This document shows, one piece after another, positions 33,344 through 45,600 of a stretch of DNA of 64,000 nt (the first letter of the stretch is position 1; each line of letters starts with the position of its first letter). The translations under genes and the position numbers were made by a program. The stretch is from Tetrahymena elliotti 4EA (Eukaryota; Ciliophora; Oligohymenophorea; Hymenostomatida; Tetrahymenidae): positions 271,974 through 335,973 of the forward strand of contig JH720329.1 of the NCBI GenBank assembly GCA_000231825.2. The letters are read 5' to 3'. The notes beneath the pieces were generated by a model that saw only the letters and a program-made list of their open reading frames with translations, was not told where the DNA came from and searched no databases.

Positions 33344-33808
33344 TCAATCATTTTTAATCAGATTTCTCTTTTTTTAAATAAGATTTCCAGCTAAGGAAAA
33401 GGTCCTTTTAATCTCATGATTTCCAGATGGAATAGATAAAATTATTTTTGTAAGTTTTGATAAATTAGGTAGATTATATTCATTCAGTTTACAAAATTCT
33501 AAGGTGGTTTTATGATACGAGTCTCTAATTTTTTGTAAACATCAATAGATCTATTCTTTCTATTTATTATGGAAAATAGTATTTTATATTTTATTATTAT
33601 GTGGCTTTCGATTAATTGATTTCAGGTTCATTTTTTTTCTTCTCTCATTATGATATTTTTCAAAATGGTCTTTTAAGTTTGAAGGAGTACTATGATAAAC
33701 ACTAACTTTTACTAGACTATTAGTGGCTCCAATTTCTAAATTCTCTATTAAATAAAATTTCCATTCATCTTAGGATGAATACCATTTACATTCTTTTTTT
33801 CTTAGTGA
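33344..33808 (-). pseudogene. BED zinc finger plus hAT dimerisation domain, transposase relic
   Basis: One minus-strand frame of 155 codons with a single internal TGA (33544-33542). The N-terminal part has C and W residues (ECKWYSSQDEW), then STPSNLKDHFEKYHNERRKK, the conserved STSNLxxHxxxxH end of a BED zinc finger. The C-terminal part reads LPNLSKLTKIILSIPSGNHE and RTFSLAGNLIQKKRN, the classic hAT-family dimerisation block. A further piece, LSKDDLIMNL, continues in another frame just after the stop. Only about 100 nt separate the two ends, so the DDE catalytic core is missing. It is an internally deleted hAT transposon or a decayed domesticated copy. Such elements are normally removed from the macronucleus. 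Confidence 0.7.
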
Positions 33809-34611
33809 AATTTTATAAATTTTTAATAGCAACAAAAATCACCCCAATTTCTGCATTTCAGTTACATCAATCACTTGGCAAATAAAACTAATATTCTAAA
33901 AAAACTTATTGCTAAAAAATAATAAATTTTAAAATTAACTTAAATTTTAGATCTGTTATTAAAAAATTCTAAAAAAAGTGGTGTACCAATATAATAATTT
34001 TGAATCACATACTTCAATAACTTATTTATTTTTTTTAATTTTCATTTTTGCTAATTCTTAAGTTAAAATCAATTAAACTCATTTTCAAAAAATAAAATTT
34101 CAAATTTTTTAATCATAAAAAAAATACAATTTTAAAAAAGTTGTATGCCAACCTTAACACTATTAGATGATAAATAAAAAAGTCAACTTTTTTATTTTTT
34201 TTTCATGCTCTAATATTAAAGTTTATGTAACTATAATTTTATTAGAAATAAAAAATAATTTACTTTTGCTATTTTTTTGCATGGAAGGCCTACTTTCTAA
34301 TTAAACCCTTACTTTTTATTTTACTAATATTAATTTTCTATTAAGAGAAGATATAAAAAAAAGTTGAAGATAAAATTGTAAGAGCAAAAATCTCTAATAA
34401 AAGTATAGAAATCGTAATAGAAATAACTTTCATTTTGGAATAATTTTATTTTTAAAGAGTTTATTTTTTAATTTTATTTAGATTAACCTTTTAAAATAAA
34501 ATTGAAAAAGAGATTTTTTAAAAATATACAAACAAGTAAAATCAAATTGGAATTAGAATTATTTTTTAATTTAATATAGAACACTAATAATTTGTATTAA
34601 TTAATTGCAAC
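33809..34611. other. AT-rich spacer, nothing further recognised
   Basis: Possible 5' remains of the hAT relic around 33850-33900 on the minus strand are too decayed to call. Confidence 0.5.
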
Positions 34612-36261
34612 TCATTTTTCTTCTTCGATGTATTATTCATTTGTTGGTAAGTATTAAAAAGATGTCTCTGAATCAAAAGAAGAAGAACACTCGCTTGGAT
34701 GGTTAAACTTATTTAAAATATCTTCTATAGTTCTTTTTTTAATTTATTTCTTTCCAAAGAAATCTAATTTTTACCCTTTTTTAAATATTAAGTGCTTAGA
34801 CATTACTTCTTTTAAGTAAAGATTGTTAAAATAAGGGTCAAATTCGCTTTCAGAAAATTTATTTATATTGAAGAGATTTAGAGAATGGTTATCTTTGAGA
34901 TATTCTATTAGATGCTCTTAACCATCACTATAACTATGAATTAAATTAATAAGATCATCTGGATATTTTCTATATCTTAACACTGTTTAATTATCCATTA
35001 CAAAGAAATCTTTTTTTTAGCTGCTATCGAATTTAGGGATGTTGACATAATTTATTTTTAAGTCTTCTTCATTCAATTTTTCTTTGACTTTACCTTTTGC
35101 AATTGTATGTTTTGTTATTTTTTCCCTCTTTTTACAGATTTCTGACATCATTTTATCAAAAACAACTTAGTTATTTGCATTATCTTTAAGTCTTTAGTTT
35201 TTATCTATGTTTATTATGCTTAGCTTTATAAGTATCTTTTCAATTTAATCTGTGTGCTTTCCATTCAATTTTTGCTTGAGTTCTTCAAATTCTTTTGAAA
35301 CTGGCTTTATTTACTTACTCATAGAAGAAACTGCATTTCTATATAATTTTGAACTTTCTATTCTACTTTTTTTTATAGTTTCATATGCTGTGTAAGATTA
35401 GTTATGGATCTACTAAAGTTATTATTAAGGGTTCATGATAGCATCAGGAACATATTCTGTATGCAATTTTATTATTTTTTTATTTAGAGAAGGGGAAGCA
35501 GAATAAATTCGAGCTGATTCGCCACCAATAATTTAGTGTTCAAACTCATGAACAGCTTCAATAGGACCATAGAAAACTTTTCTATCTCCTGATACCTATT
35601 AATGGAGTTCTTCTTATAATTTATTTGCTAAGTTTTATTCAGCTTCTTGCTGCTCTTATATATTTTAGTACATTTTTTTAAGTTTTGTTAGCTTCTACCT
35701 TTATTCTTTCGTAAAGAAGCTTTCCTATTGATTATCCGTTTTAGCTGCACTTGACTATTCCTTTTAAGCTGAGTGTTTGATCACTTGACTAACATCTTCA
35801 GCAACTAATTCTATTTTTTTAGGTATACCTCTAGCCAATTGTACTTAGCTTACAGATACTACCTTTGATGCTGAAGCTAATTATCTCTTCATTAGATTTG
35901 GTGATTTGAATAATGGTTTCTTTGCTTCACTATTTTGTAAACTGTTACTTGCAGTCGTATTTAAGAATAACTAATTAGGAGGAGTAGACAAAGTTTAAAT
36001 ATATGTTGGATTGCTTACCGACATAGTTAGCTCTTTGAATTTTTTGAATTTATTAGTAGTTTTATTTTGAAATTAACTTAGCTACTCTCTAACATATACA
36101 CTCGATGGTGTATTTGAAATATGGCTATTAGAATGATTCCTAACCATGGGAGTCCCACAGCTACTCACTTTCTCAATATTAAGAGAGTATTATGAGTAGT
36201 TGTCAAGATTATCAAGCTTTATCTTCTAAAAACTTTAGCTTGCTGGAGACTTGAAACCCAT
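34612..36261 (-). CDS. coiled-coil protein of unknown function, 549 aa
   Basis: Single-exon minus-strand frame from ATG 36261 (MGFKSPASQSF) to TGA 34612. The first 170 residues are Ser/Thr/Asn-rich with basic patches and look disordered. A Lys/Gln/Glu-rich coiled coil follows (from about KKMYQNIQEQQEAEQNLANK), then a more globular C-terminal part with FDSSQKKDFFVMDNQTVLRY and IHSYSDGQEHLIEYLKDNHS. The tail is acidic (EEEK). No signal peptide or membrane segment. Upstream of the start, decayed copies of the gene's own 5' end occur twice (see the repeat at 36170-36880). Divergent from the LRR gene at 36971. No family recognised. Confidence 0.8.
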
Positions 36262-36880
36262 ATTAATGAGTGAATGTCGGTATTGTTATTACTTAATTTT
36301 TTGTATAAATAGTTGTATAATAAATAGTATATCTAATTGAATACTATAAGTATATTAATTCAGTTAATGTAGCAATATATTCTACTGAATTATTAAAAAT
36401 TAAATAGATTAATTATACTTATGAGGCTAGTGTAAAAAGTATTTACAAAAATCTAATCATAAATCATAGCTCACAAATAAAAAAATGGATTTTCTCTTTA
36501 ATATATTCAGAGTATTAAGATTTTATTATTCTCAAAATTAGAGACGAAACCCATATTAACGGGTGCTTTCCTTGTTCTTGCTTACATTTTTGCATTAATG
36601 TAGAGTTATAAAAATGAAAATAAATAGTATTAATGAAGATTAGATAGATTAATATATTAAGTTAGTATAAAAATTATTTACTTTAATAAATTGAAAATAA
36701 TAATAAAACATAGCTATCAAATAAAATAAAGAGTTTTCAGCTACTCATTCAGATATTAAGAATTGATTGGAATAAAAATTAGAGAGCTTTGTTTTCTAAA
36801 AGCTTTCCCTAATCTGGAGACTTAAATAGTATTGATAAATCAGAAACTCGCATTGATAAATATAAGTAATTGATAAAAAA
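36170..36880. repeat. three decayed copies of the 5' end of the upstream gene
   Basis: The block around the start codon of the 34612-36261 gene (36190-36300: TATTAAGA, CTTCTAAAAACTTTAGCTT, GGAGACTTGAAACCCATATTA) recurs at about 36480-36580 (TATTAAGATT, GAGACGAAACCCATATTAAC, GGGTGC) and about 36760-36850 (GATATTAAGAATTGATTGG, TTCTAAAAGCTTTCCCTAAT, CTGGAGACTTAAATAG). The copies get weaker with distance. They suggest repeated tandem duplication of the promoter and first codons. Confidence 0.6.
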
Positions 36881-36970
36881 ATATATAAGAAAGATTAATG
36901 TTCGTTTATATATTGTTTTTATTGATAAAAAAATTAAACCATCAAAGCTGATAATTGAAAAAAAAATAAA

Positions 36971-38923
36971 ATGGACTAAAACTCTGGTAATTTCTTATTT
37001 GAAGAGGATTTAAAGAAATATAACTTTTCGGAGATGTGCGAATTTAAATTTTATCATAAAAAAAATGAATAAAGCAGTTATTTTATTGCAAATAATTTTT
37101 AAAGATATTCTTTAAGCAAAATGATTGATACTTAAAATATAACTATTTTGATTCCTCCTAAGTGTTTGACTGATGCATTAGCTTTTGCATTAGACTTTGC
37201 TTCGGAATTGGTGGAGCTTAAATAATTAAATGAATTAGAGTTGTTAATTTAAGAAAAAAATAATATTAGATCTAAAGAAATAGATATCATATGTTAGGGC
37301 ATATAAAGCTTAACAAAGCTTAAAAAATTTAATTTATAGATATCTAATTTCAACCCAATAAAAGATTTAGGTGTTCAATCAATAGGAGAATGTTTAAAAA
37401 ATCTTGTTACTCTTACTAATTTAAAATTATGTTTATCATCTAAATTGTAAATAACTTCTGATGGATTAATTCAGTTATCTAATGGTATTTCTTGTTTAAA
37501 TCAATTGAATTTTTTGAAAATTAAAATTGGATATTGCAAATCTATTAAGTAAGAAGCCTGGGTTTCTTTAGGAAAAGCTTTTGGTTATCTAAATAATTTA
37601 GAGTATTTTGATTTTCAGGTAGAAAGAAATAGCAATCTAACTTCAGAAGGGGCTAAGGCGATAGGAAATGGATTGAAGAATATTTGCAATGTTAAATTTC
37701 TTAGACTAGTTTTTGGATAAAATAATGAAATTGATTAAAGTGGGTGCTCAGGGTTAGCAGAGTCCTTGAATGGCAAAAAAAATTTAAGCAATTTGTCTTT
37801 AATTATTCTTTAAAGAAATAAAATTGGGTAAGAGGGAGCAATAAAAATAGCTGAGAATATAGCAACCCTTTAGAATTTAACTGATTTGAATTTATTTTTA
37901 GGAGAAGAGAATGATATTTAATTGAATGGTATTTAGCAGCTTTATACTTCTATATCCTATTTGAAGAAATTAAAAAGCCTCAGGTTTGCTGTTGGAAATT
38001 AAAATAGAATAAAAAGTGATGAATATTCAAAATAAATAAGTTAGCTACAAGAATTAAAGAATTTAGAGAGTTTGTAACTTTATTTTGGCTAAAGAAGTCA
38101 TACACAAATGTCTATTTATAATGAGATATTGTTAATGTTGCCTCATTTTCCATGCTTAAAGCTTTTAGATTTGCATTTTTCAGAATAAAATAAATTTGGT
38201 GGTACAAAAATACAGTCTTTAGATTTTTCATAATTATGTTAAAGTTTGATAGATTTAAGTATTTATGTAGGATATTAGAATAATCTAAATGATGAAATTG
38301 TAAATCATATTAGCGAAGGAATAAAACACTTGAAAAACTTACAGAGACTGAAATTATCATTGATTTTTATCAAAAATCTAAGAATAGATGTAAAATTATG
38401 CATGTTATTCAGTTCAATTTATAATTTAGAAAAAATAAATTATTTACATTTGGATTTTGGTTATTTATATTTCTAAAATAGAGATGCCACGAAATTAGCA
38501 GAGTGTCTATTAAATTTAAAAGATTTATAAAAACTCTACCTAATTTTTGAAAGCATTGAAGACTCCAAAAAAAGCTATTTAACCTTAAATAACAGCTTAA
38601 AATGTTGTGATAAATTAAAATATTTTACTTTTAAACTAGCTTATAACAATAAATATATAGTAAGCTTCTAAGAGTTTATTATACTCTTTAATAATCTAAA
38701 AAGTCTTGAAAGTTTAACAATAAATGTTAGTAAAAGCTATTATTGTATGAAGTTAACAGGTTTTAGAATTGAATAAGTTAGAGAATTATGCACTGAATTG
38801 ACGTAGTTAAACCATTTACACTATTTAAATTTCAACTAAATTTTTTTAGTAGCTAAGATTAAAAAAATGATAATTCATCTTCTCAAGAAAAATTTGAAAA
38901 ATTTAGTTCAAATCATTATTTGA
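36971..38923 (+). CDS. leucine-rich-repeat protein, 650 aa
   Basis: One frame from ATG 36971, preceded by AAAAAATAAA, to TGA 38921. The N-terminus (MDQNSGNFLFEEDLKKYNFS) is short. The body is a series of about 25-30 residue repeats of the ribonuclease-inhibitor type, for example LTDLNLFLGEENDI, LKNLESLQLYF, LKLLDLHFSEQNKFGG and LKNLQRLKLSLIFIKNLRI. The repeats KIGQEGAIKIAENI and NLTSEGAKAIGNGL resemble the IGxxGAxxIAxxL form found in ciliate LRR proteins. Probably a cytosolic binding scaffold. It is followed by a related but broken gene at 39862-42019, so the two probably come from a local duplication. Confidence 0.86.
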
Positions 38924-39861
38924 AATTAATTTATTTTTTGTTTAAAAATAGTAATTTTTGTTTTTTTAAAAACACCTCAGTTAGAATTAATAACTTGCAA
39001 TTTTTCCAAAATAATTTTTCTTTAATTTAAACTTTTTTATTGTATGTTTACACATTAAATTATAATTTTTATTTCATGCAAATTTTTTCTAAATTTTGTA
39101 GTGTGTTATGTTAAAAGCTATGCATTAAGAAATAATATTTTGTATTAAAAGCTTTAATCACTTTTCTTGGGGGGGGGGTGGGGTATATAGAGGGGATTGA
39201 GCTTTTTTATCCTCTTAAATATAAAATTAAAGACTTAGGTTATTTCCTCAATCAATTAAATTAAATACCCTCCTTATTCTTTTTTATTCATCTCTAGCAA
39301 ATATTTAAAAAAAATTTTTTTATATGCTCAGCTAACTAAAATATATTCCTAAACTAGCAATACTAAAATATATATTAACTAGATAAATAGAATTTTTTTG
39401 CTAGTATGATATAAATAAACAAAATATTCATTAATATATATTTATTTTGATATTTTTGGATATTTTACCACTTTTTCATTAATACTTATATTTTAATATT
39501 TTTCTTAATTAATTAATGAACACTTCGCTTTTTGTCATAAAAATTATTTAATCTATTTATGCTCTTTAAAATAATATAAAAGACAAAGTATATATTTGTT
39601 TTAAAAATTATGAATATGAATCTTTATGAATAATATGAAAATTATGGTCTATTTTTTTCTGTTACCGCCTGACCATACACTTTTCTTAACCTATTCTACT
39701 TTTTGATTAAACAAAATCTTTTAGAAATTAAAATTTGATTAATTCCTACTTCGAGATTTCAGAAAGTATTTAAAACGTTGAGAAAGTGAATTTTAATTTA
39801 ATTAAATTAATCAAATATTAGCAAACAATAACTATTACAAAGGAAAAAGGAAAAAAAGAAA
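38924..39861. other. spacer with an unusual G tract
   Basis: AT-rich DNA. At 39169-39183 lies G10-T-G4, followed by a second purine-rich stretch (GAGGGGATTGAG at about 39191). Such a run is exceptional in this genome. It does not match the GGGGTT telomere repeat. Confidence 0.6.
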
Positions 39862-42019
39862 ATGGAATTAGAGAGTAAGAAAAGATATGATAACTTTATA
39901 TCTCTTGATTAATTAAGATACTATTTTGATATCTCTAACTAGAAAAAATGATAAAGGAAAACTTTGGTCTTAACATCAAAATGATTTTAACTTATCTGAA
40001 TTAAACAATTTAAAATAAATTGAGAATCATAATAATATTTATGAAATTCTAATATCCAACTATACTAATGAATCTTAAATAAGATAATACCATATTACTT
40101 CCATTGAAGATGTGTTTGAAAGTATTCAAAAATAATAAAATATTACAAATTTGGTTAAAAAATATTCCGATTGGAGTTTAATTCAGAAAATTTGATAAGT
40201 TAGATTTTTTGGATAAATTAGATATTTAATTTGATTTTAATTAATAAGATTAAAATGACAGAGAATGATTGAAATTCAAATAAGGATATACTTCTAATAA
40301 AAACTATACATTGATGGATAGTATTATAGCTATCCTTATGAAATGATATTTTTAATTTAGTTTTAAAAAAAACTAAGTCAATTAAAATGCAATTCAGTTC
40401 TTTAATCAAATGATCTTATCCTATTAAGCTAAACAAGACATGATAATCTAAAACTCATTGATATTATTTGTGAAGTTTCTTCATCTTAAGATATTGAGTC
40501 AATAAGTAACTACTTTTAGAAAGAAATCACCTCTATTTATATCGGACTAGGTTTGAATGGTAAAGAAAATGTTTAAAGTTTTGTTTCTTTGAAAAGTATT
40601 TAAACCTTAAAATTTCTAGATATTACTCTACCTTCTGATTTAATTATCAACTTTTTAGTAGATTTTCCTTAACTTTAGAATTGTACTTTGAGAATTTTTG
40701 GCAAGATTAATGAAGATCAGGCTAAATATTTAGGATAGCAAATTGGTAAAATGGAAATGGTAGACTAGTTGCTTTTAAATTTTGATAACTGTTAGCTTTG
40801 TTAATAGAATATAAATAGTATATTTATCTGTTTTAAAGATATGTAAAGATTAATTAATTTATCTTTAAATATTAAAGAGGAAAATCAGCTTGAAAAAGTG
40901 CTATAGATGAGCTATTCAAAACAAAATTGAAAAGCAATTAGACATTAAATTTTAACTACAAAGTCTTTGAAAGTGTAAAAAATTTTTTTGAAAATTTATA
41001 ATTTTTAAGCAATCTTTAAACATTAAATATTTCACATGGTGAAGCAAGCATCAATCTCCTCTATTTAATTTTATTACAAAAGAAAAATCCAAATCTGAAG
41101 ATAAACATTAAACATTAAAGGTTTGTTTTAAATTTACTTAAATCAAATCAGCTCTCTATTTTTCTTTAGAAACTTTGTCTGAAATTTAATTCGAAAGTGA
41201 AGGAAAATAGCTACTTGAAGATCTCTTTTTATAATTAAAAACTGATGTAAAACATTTAATTATCGAATTTTTGAAGTAACTGATAAAGGTATTTAAATAC
41301 TTGCTTAGAGTCTAAAACTCTTGGAAAATTTAATTTGCTTATAATTGAATTCTTTTTGGAATTTTAAAGTAAATTTTGAAGGACTAGCTGAAAGTATTTA
41401 ACAAATAAATAATCTACAACATCTTACATTACATCCATTAATATTAAATTAAATGATTTAATGTGTATCTAAAATGAATTCAATTTAAACCATCTAAATA
41501 ATTGATTTTAACCAATAATATTAACTTCCAATTGGGAAAAATGAACCAGAATATCCATGTAAAACTATGATACCCTAATAGATATACAATTTATTTAAAG
41601 GTATAGGAAATTTTGTTCACATAAAACAATTAATTTTAGATATTGAAGAACATGTGAATGAAAATGATATTAAAAGCTTAACAAATTCATTAAATAAGTT
41701 AAAAAATTTATAATTACTTACTTTGAAATTAATTAAATGCTGGGTATCTGAAATTTAATTAGTAAAGTAATTACAAAAATTACTACAATTAACTCAGACA
41801 AATTAAATAAAAGGATTAAATTTGTATATGATTTATTCTGAAAGTATTTGGTCAGATAGTCCTAATGAATAAGAATTGTTTACCTAAAATATACTAAAAA
41901 ATACCTAATTAACTTATCTAAAGTTTAACAAAGCAATCAATAAAATCTCTAATTAAGTCAAGATTTAACAATTATGTGTTAAATAATTGATAAAATTGGT
42001 GGTTTTGAATCTGTAATGA
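39862..42019 (+). pseudogene. leucine-rich-repeat pseudogene with several frameshifts
   Basis: Starts MELESKKRYDNFISLDQLRY at ATG 39862, but TGA follows after 29 codons. LRR-like sequence then continues in successive frames: SIEDVFESIQKQQNITNLVK (about 40090-40195), SIYIGLGLNGKENVQSFVSL to LRIFGKINEDQAKYLGQQIG (about 40440-40930), FESVKNFFENLQFLSNLQTL (about 40940-41272), and an uninterrupted 249-codon end, 41273-42019 (EVTDKGIQILAQSLKLLENL). The junctions lack GT..AG pairs in compatible phase, so at least four lesions break it. Similar in style to the intact gene just upstream. I think it is dead, but the long open 3' part could still be expressed. Confidence 0.72.
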
Positions 42020-42367
42020 TTAAAAATATAATTTTAATTTTTGTAAAATATTTTTAAAATTGTGTAAATATTTAATATACTTTATAATATAAAATTATTA
42101 ATAGATAAATAATATTTACAAAATAATTTGTTAATAAAATAAATTAGAGTTTTTTTATTTGTTTTGATGTTTATTGATAGTTTCTGACTTTTATTTTTAA
42201 TCAGAAAATACGACTTTTTTACTATTGAAATTTAAATTTGTTTTAATGAATAATAGTAAGTACGTTATTCTTTTTTTAATGTTTTTGAGCTTTTTCTTTA
42301 TCAGCTTTTTAATCATTAAAAAATGATTCTATTATTTTTTTCACATTTCATTTAAATAATCTTTTTG

Positions 42368-42655
42368 TCAAAAAATTACAGTTCTTGTTTCAAAAATTTC
42401 TACATTTGTCTGCTTTTTACTAATCTTTGTATTTTTTTAACCATAGCTAGAGTATTCTATTGAATAGTTATTTTCTTCTGATTTAGCATATAAGTTACTC
42501 TAATCTTAAATTGGAGAAGATTCTTTTATTAATGTATCCTCTATATTACTAATAACAGAACCATCAAATTATGTTCTTTTATGACCCAATCCTCTAAAAA
42601 AGAATGTTGTCTAATTATCTCCATCAAAACTGCTCTACATAGATTCCTATTACAT
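42368..42655 (-). CDS. small Ser/Asn/Gln-rich protein, 95 aa
   Basis: Minus-strand frame from ATG 42655 (MQQESMQSSFDGDNQTTFFF) to TGA 42368. It contains RGLGHKRTQFDGSVISNIED and SEENNYSIEYSSYGQ. Codon use (GAT, GGT, TCT, GAA, TAA) is typical of local genes and unlike the flanking spacer. No domain, signal peptide or membrane segment. It could be a complete small gene or the last exon of a gene whose 5' part I failed to find. Unknown function. Confidence 0.5.
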
Positions 42656-45600
42656 AATATTTTAAATATTATTTTTTAAAAGATCTTTTACAATTTACAT
42701 ATAATTTAAATTTTAAAACAAATATTCTTTAAAATTCTTAAAGAATTTCTTTAAAAATTATTTTATATTTTGAAGGGGGAAATCATCTTATTTTTAAATT
42801 CTTCATCCAAAATATTTTATTTTTGAATGTTCAATTAATTTGCTATGAAGAATAAAAAGATATCAAAAAGCCCCCCCACTATAAAATTTGTTTTTAATAC
42901 TCTCAAAAATGTATATTAATTATATCCATAAAATATGCTGTAACTTAAGATAAAAAAAATAAATTAAAGTATTTGGTCAATAAGCGAATAATTTACATTT
43001 AAATTTTTGTGATAATTAAGATAATTTTTCACCCAAAATGTTTTCAACGGAGCCAGAACAAGAATAAAATAGGATACAATTCTGTATAAGATAACTACTA
43101 CACTGTTCATGTATACTCTAAATTAATAATCACTTTAGTCTTGCTGCTAAATTTAGATAAAATTAGTTTAGTTTTAAATTCAATTCAATTCAAAATTACA
43201 TAAGAAACAAATGTACAGCGTTGATCGTTGAGTATAAGATATGTTGTGCCAATTAAATTAAATAATTAAGCTACAGCACTCCATATAATTAGTTTCCTAA
43301 ATTTATATTTGCAATTTTTTATTCAGGTTATTAGGAAGATAGAAAAATATGAAAATTCTATTTTAACAATACTAAGTAATATCTGGCTTAATATTTTAGA
43401 ATAGTATGAGATATTATTTAAATTTATTTTTAGCTTTTAGTGAATTCTGATTTTGATTAGTAAAACAAATTGAAATATGATTAATTACCAAATATTTGTC
43501 ATTTATTTACTATATAATGATTCATTTTCAAACCCTGTGGCATTTATAATAGTGTCCACTCTTTTTTAGAGTAGTTTTCCTATTTGAATTATATTTAATC
43601 AAAATTATTTAAATGATCAGCACTTATGAAAAGAAGTTGGTGAATTATTGATTTTTTGAATGACTAATAAAAGAATTGAATTTAAAAATCAATGTTTTGA
43701 TCAATTGATAATTTACCTAATATTATAAAGCCTAAAGTTAAAATAAAATTGATTCCTCTTGTATATCCGAAAATAGTCTCTAGATAATTTATATAGAATA
43801 GAGTTAGTTTATTAATGCAATTTGAAGTAGAATTTTTTCTCAATGAATGAAATGGTTTAAATGTATAGTTTGTTCAAATTAAAATAAGTAAAATGAAAGT
43901 TAAATTACATTTGCAGAGTATTTAGGGATTTAAAGATTCCTACACAAAGTTATAAATGAGGATGCCAGTATAGGACAACCAAAATAAATAAAGAGTAATG
44001 CTAATATGTTTTTTCTTGATAACAATTTCTTACTGATAAGATTTAATGACTTTCAGGCAAAAGTAATATACTAAATAGCAATAATAGATGTTTTAGATCC
44101 AGTACATGATGAAATAGGTTTATTTATATGGTCTGTAGATGTTTTATATTTCAAATACTATTTTTTATGTAAAAAACATTACGATGTGACAAATTTTATT
44201 TTTATTGAATAAATACAAATGAAAATCATCCACATTTTTTTGTATAATATGTAAATATGTTCTTATTCAAAATAAAATGAATTAGAGCTTTGCTTACATA
44301 ATGTTTGAGCTGCCAGCATATAAAGCATGTTCAACTTTTTTGAGAAATAGGTCATTGATATTTTTAAACGTTTGTAAATCTAAATAAAAACTAAAATCAT
44401 AACAACTAAGTTGGCCAAAAGAAGCAAAAGCAGTCTAAATATTTTATTAAAAAATATATTTTAAATGTGGAAAAATAATGAAAAAATAAAATATTTTGAG
44501 ATAAATTTTAAGTTCATTTTTGCTAAGCTTATTATCAAAAGAGCTCTTCTAATTTTGATTTTAATAATAGCAAAGATAAAATATTGAATTTAATAAAGAA
44601 AAGTGATAAATGCTTTGATTTTCAACAGAGAAAATAATTCTATCTATTGAAAGAAAGAAATGTCTATCAAAAAAAATGATATTCTAATTACTGGAGGCAA
44701 AAGGGCATAGCAAATGTTTCAAAACATGTTACAAACGAATTGGCTTCACTAGTCTGACTTATTTATTTTTCATCAACATTCATTTCAGTGCGACAAGATA
44801 TTTATTTACAATATGTTAGTTATTTAAGATATTACTTTGATTTTACTAATCAAAATGATGAGGTATTTACTGAAGATATTATTTGATTTTGTTATTTATT
44901 TACTTTCTAAAGCTTAATTTATTTTGTTGCTTATGTTTTTTGTTAATATAAATTAATTACGTTCTTTATTGACAATTTGCTAATCAATCAAGCAAACTAG
45001 CTCTAGATCCAATTATTTTTACAATGCAAATTAAATGCTCATTTATGATTTCATTATATTTAGTAAGCAAAAAAAATAAATTTTACTTAGATATTTCTTT
45101 GGATACTAAATTAAATAATAGCGTTGTCAACAATAGTACTTTTAGTAAACTAATTATATACTCTGCATTACATTTATTCTATTTAAAATTATCTATGATT
45201 ACTTTTCATTAATTTATCTTAATTGATAAATATAACATATTTTTCTCTGAGCATCTTTTGGCTACAAATTTTAATAAAGTATGCCCCATTTTAAATAGGA
45301 ATTGGAATATCATTTTTTCTTAATTTACAATTTTAATACTTCAAATTTTATTAAGTTACAATAAAAAATTTGTGGTTTGAAATTTGTTTCTTTAATTAAT
45401 TCTGAAATTCATGTTTCTTCCATGTATGTTAAGAAGAAAATTAGAAAATTTATTTTCAAATATTAATATAGTTTTTTATTGGTTTTATTTTATTTATCAA
45501 ATACCATTTTAACATTCTTTTATTATATATCTAAAAATAGTAAGGATAAAGAGTTTTCTTGTCATTTTATTTAGCATCTTTAATTTTTACATTATAAAAA

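Noticed and set aside
39169..39183. G tract as a telomere or telomere-addition site
   Set aside because: Tetrahymena telomeres are GGGGTT repeats; this is a plain G run with one T and ordinary sequence on both sides.
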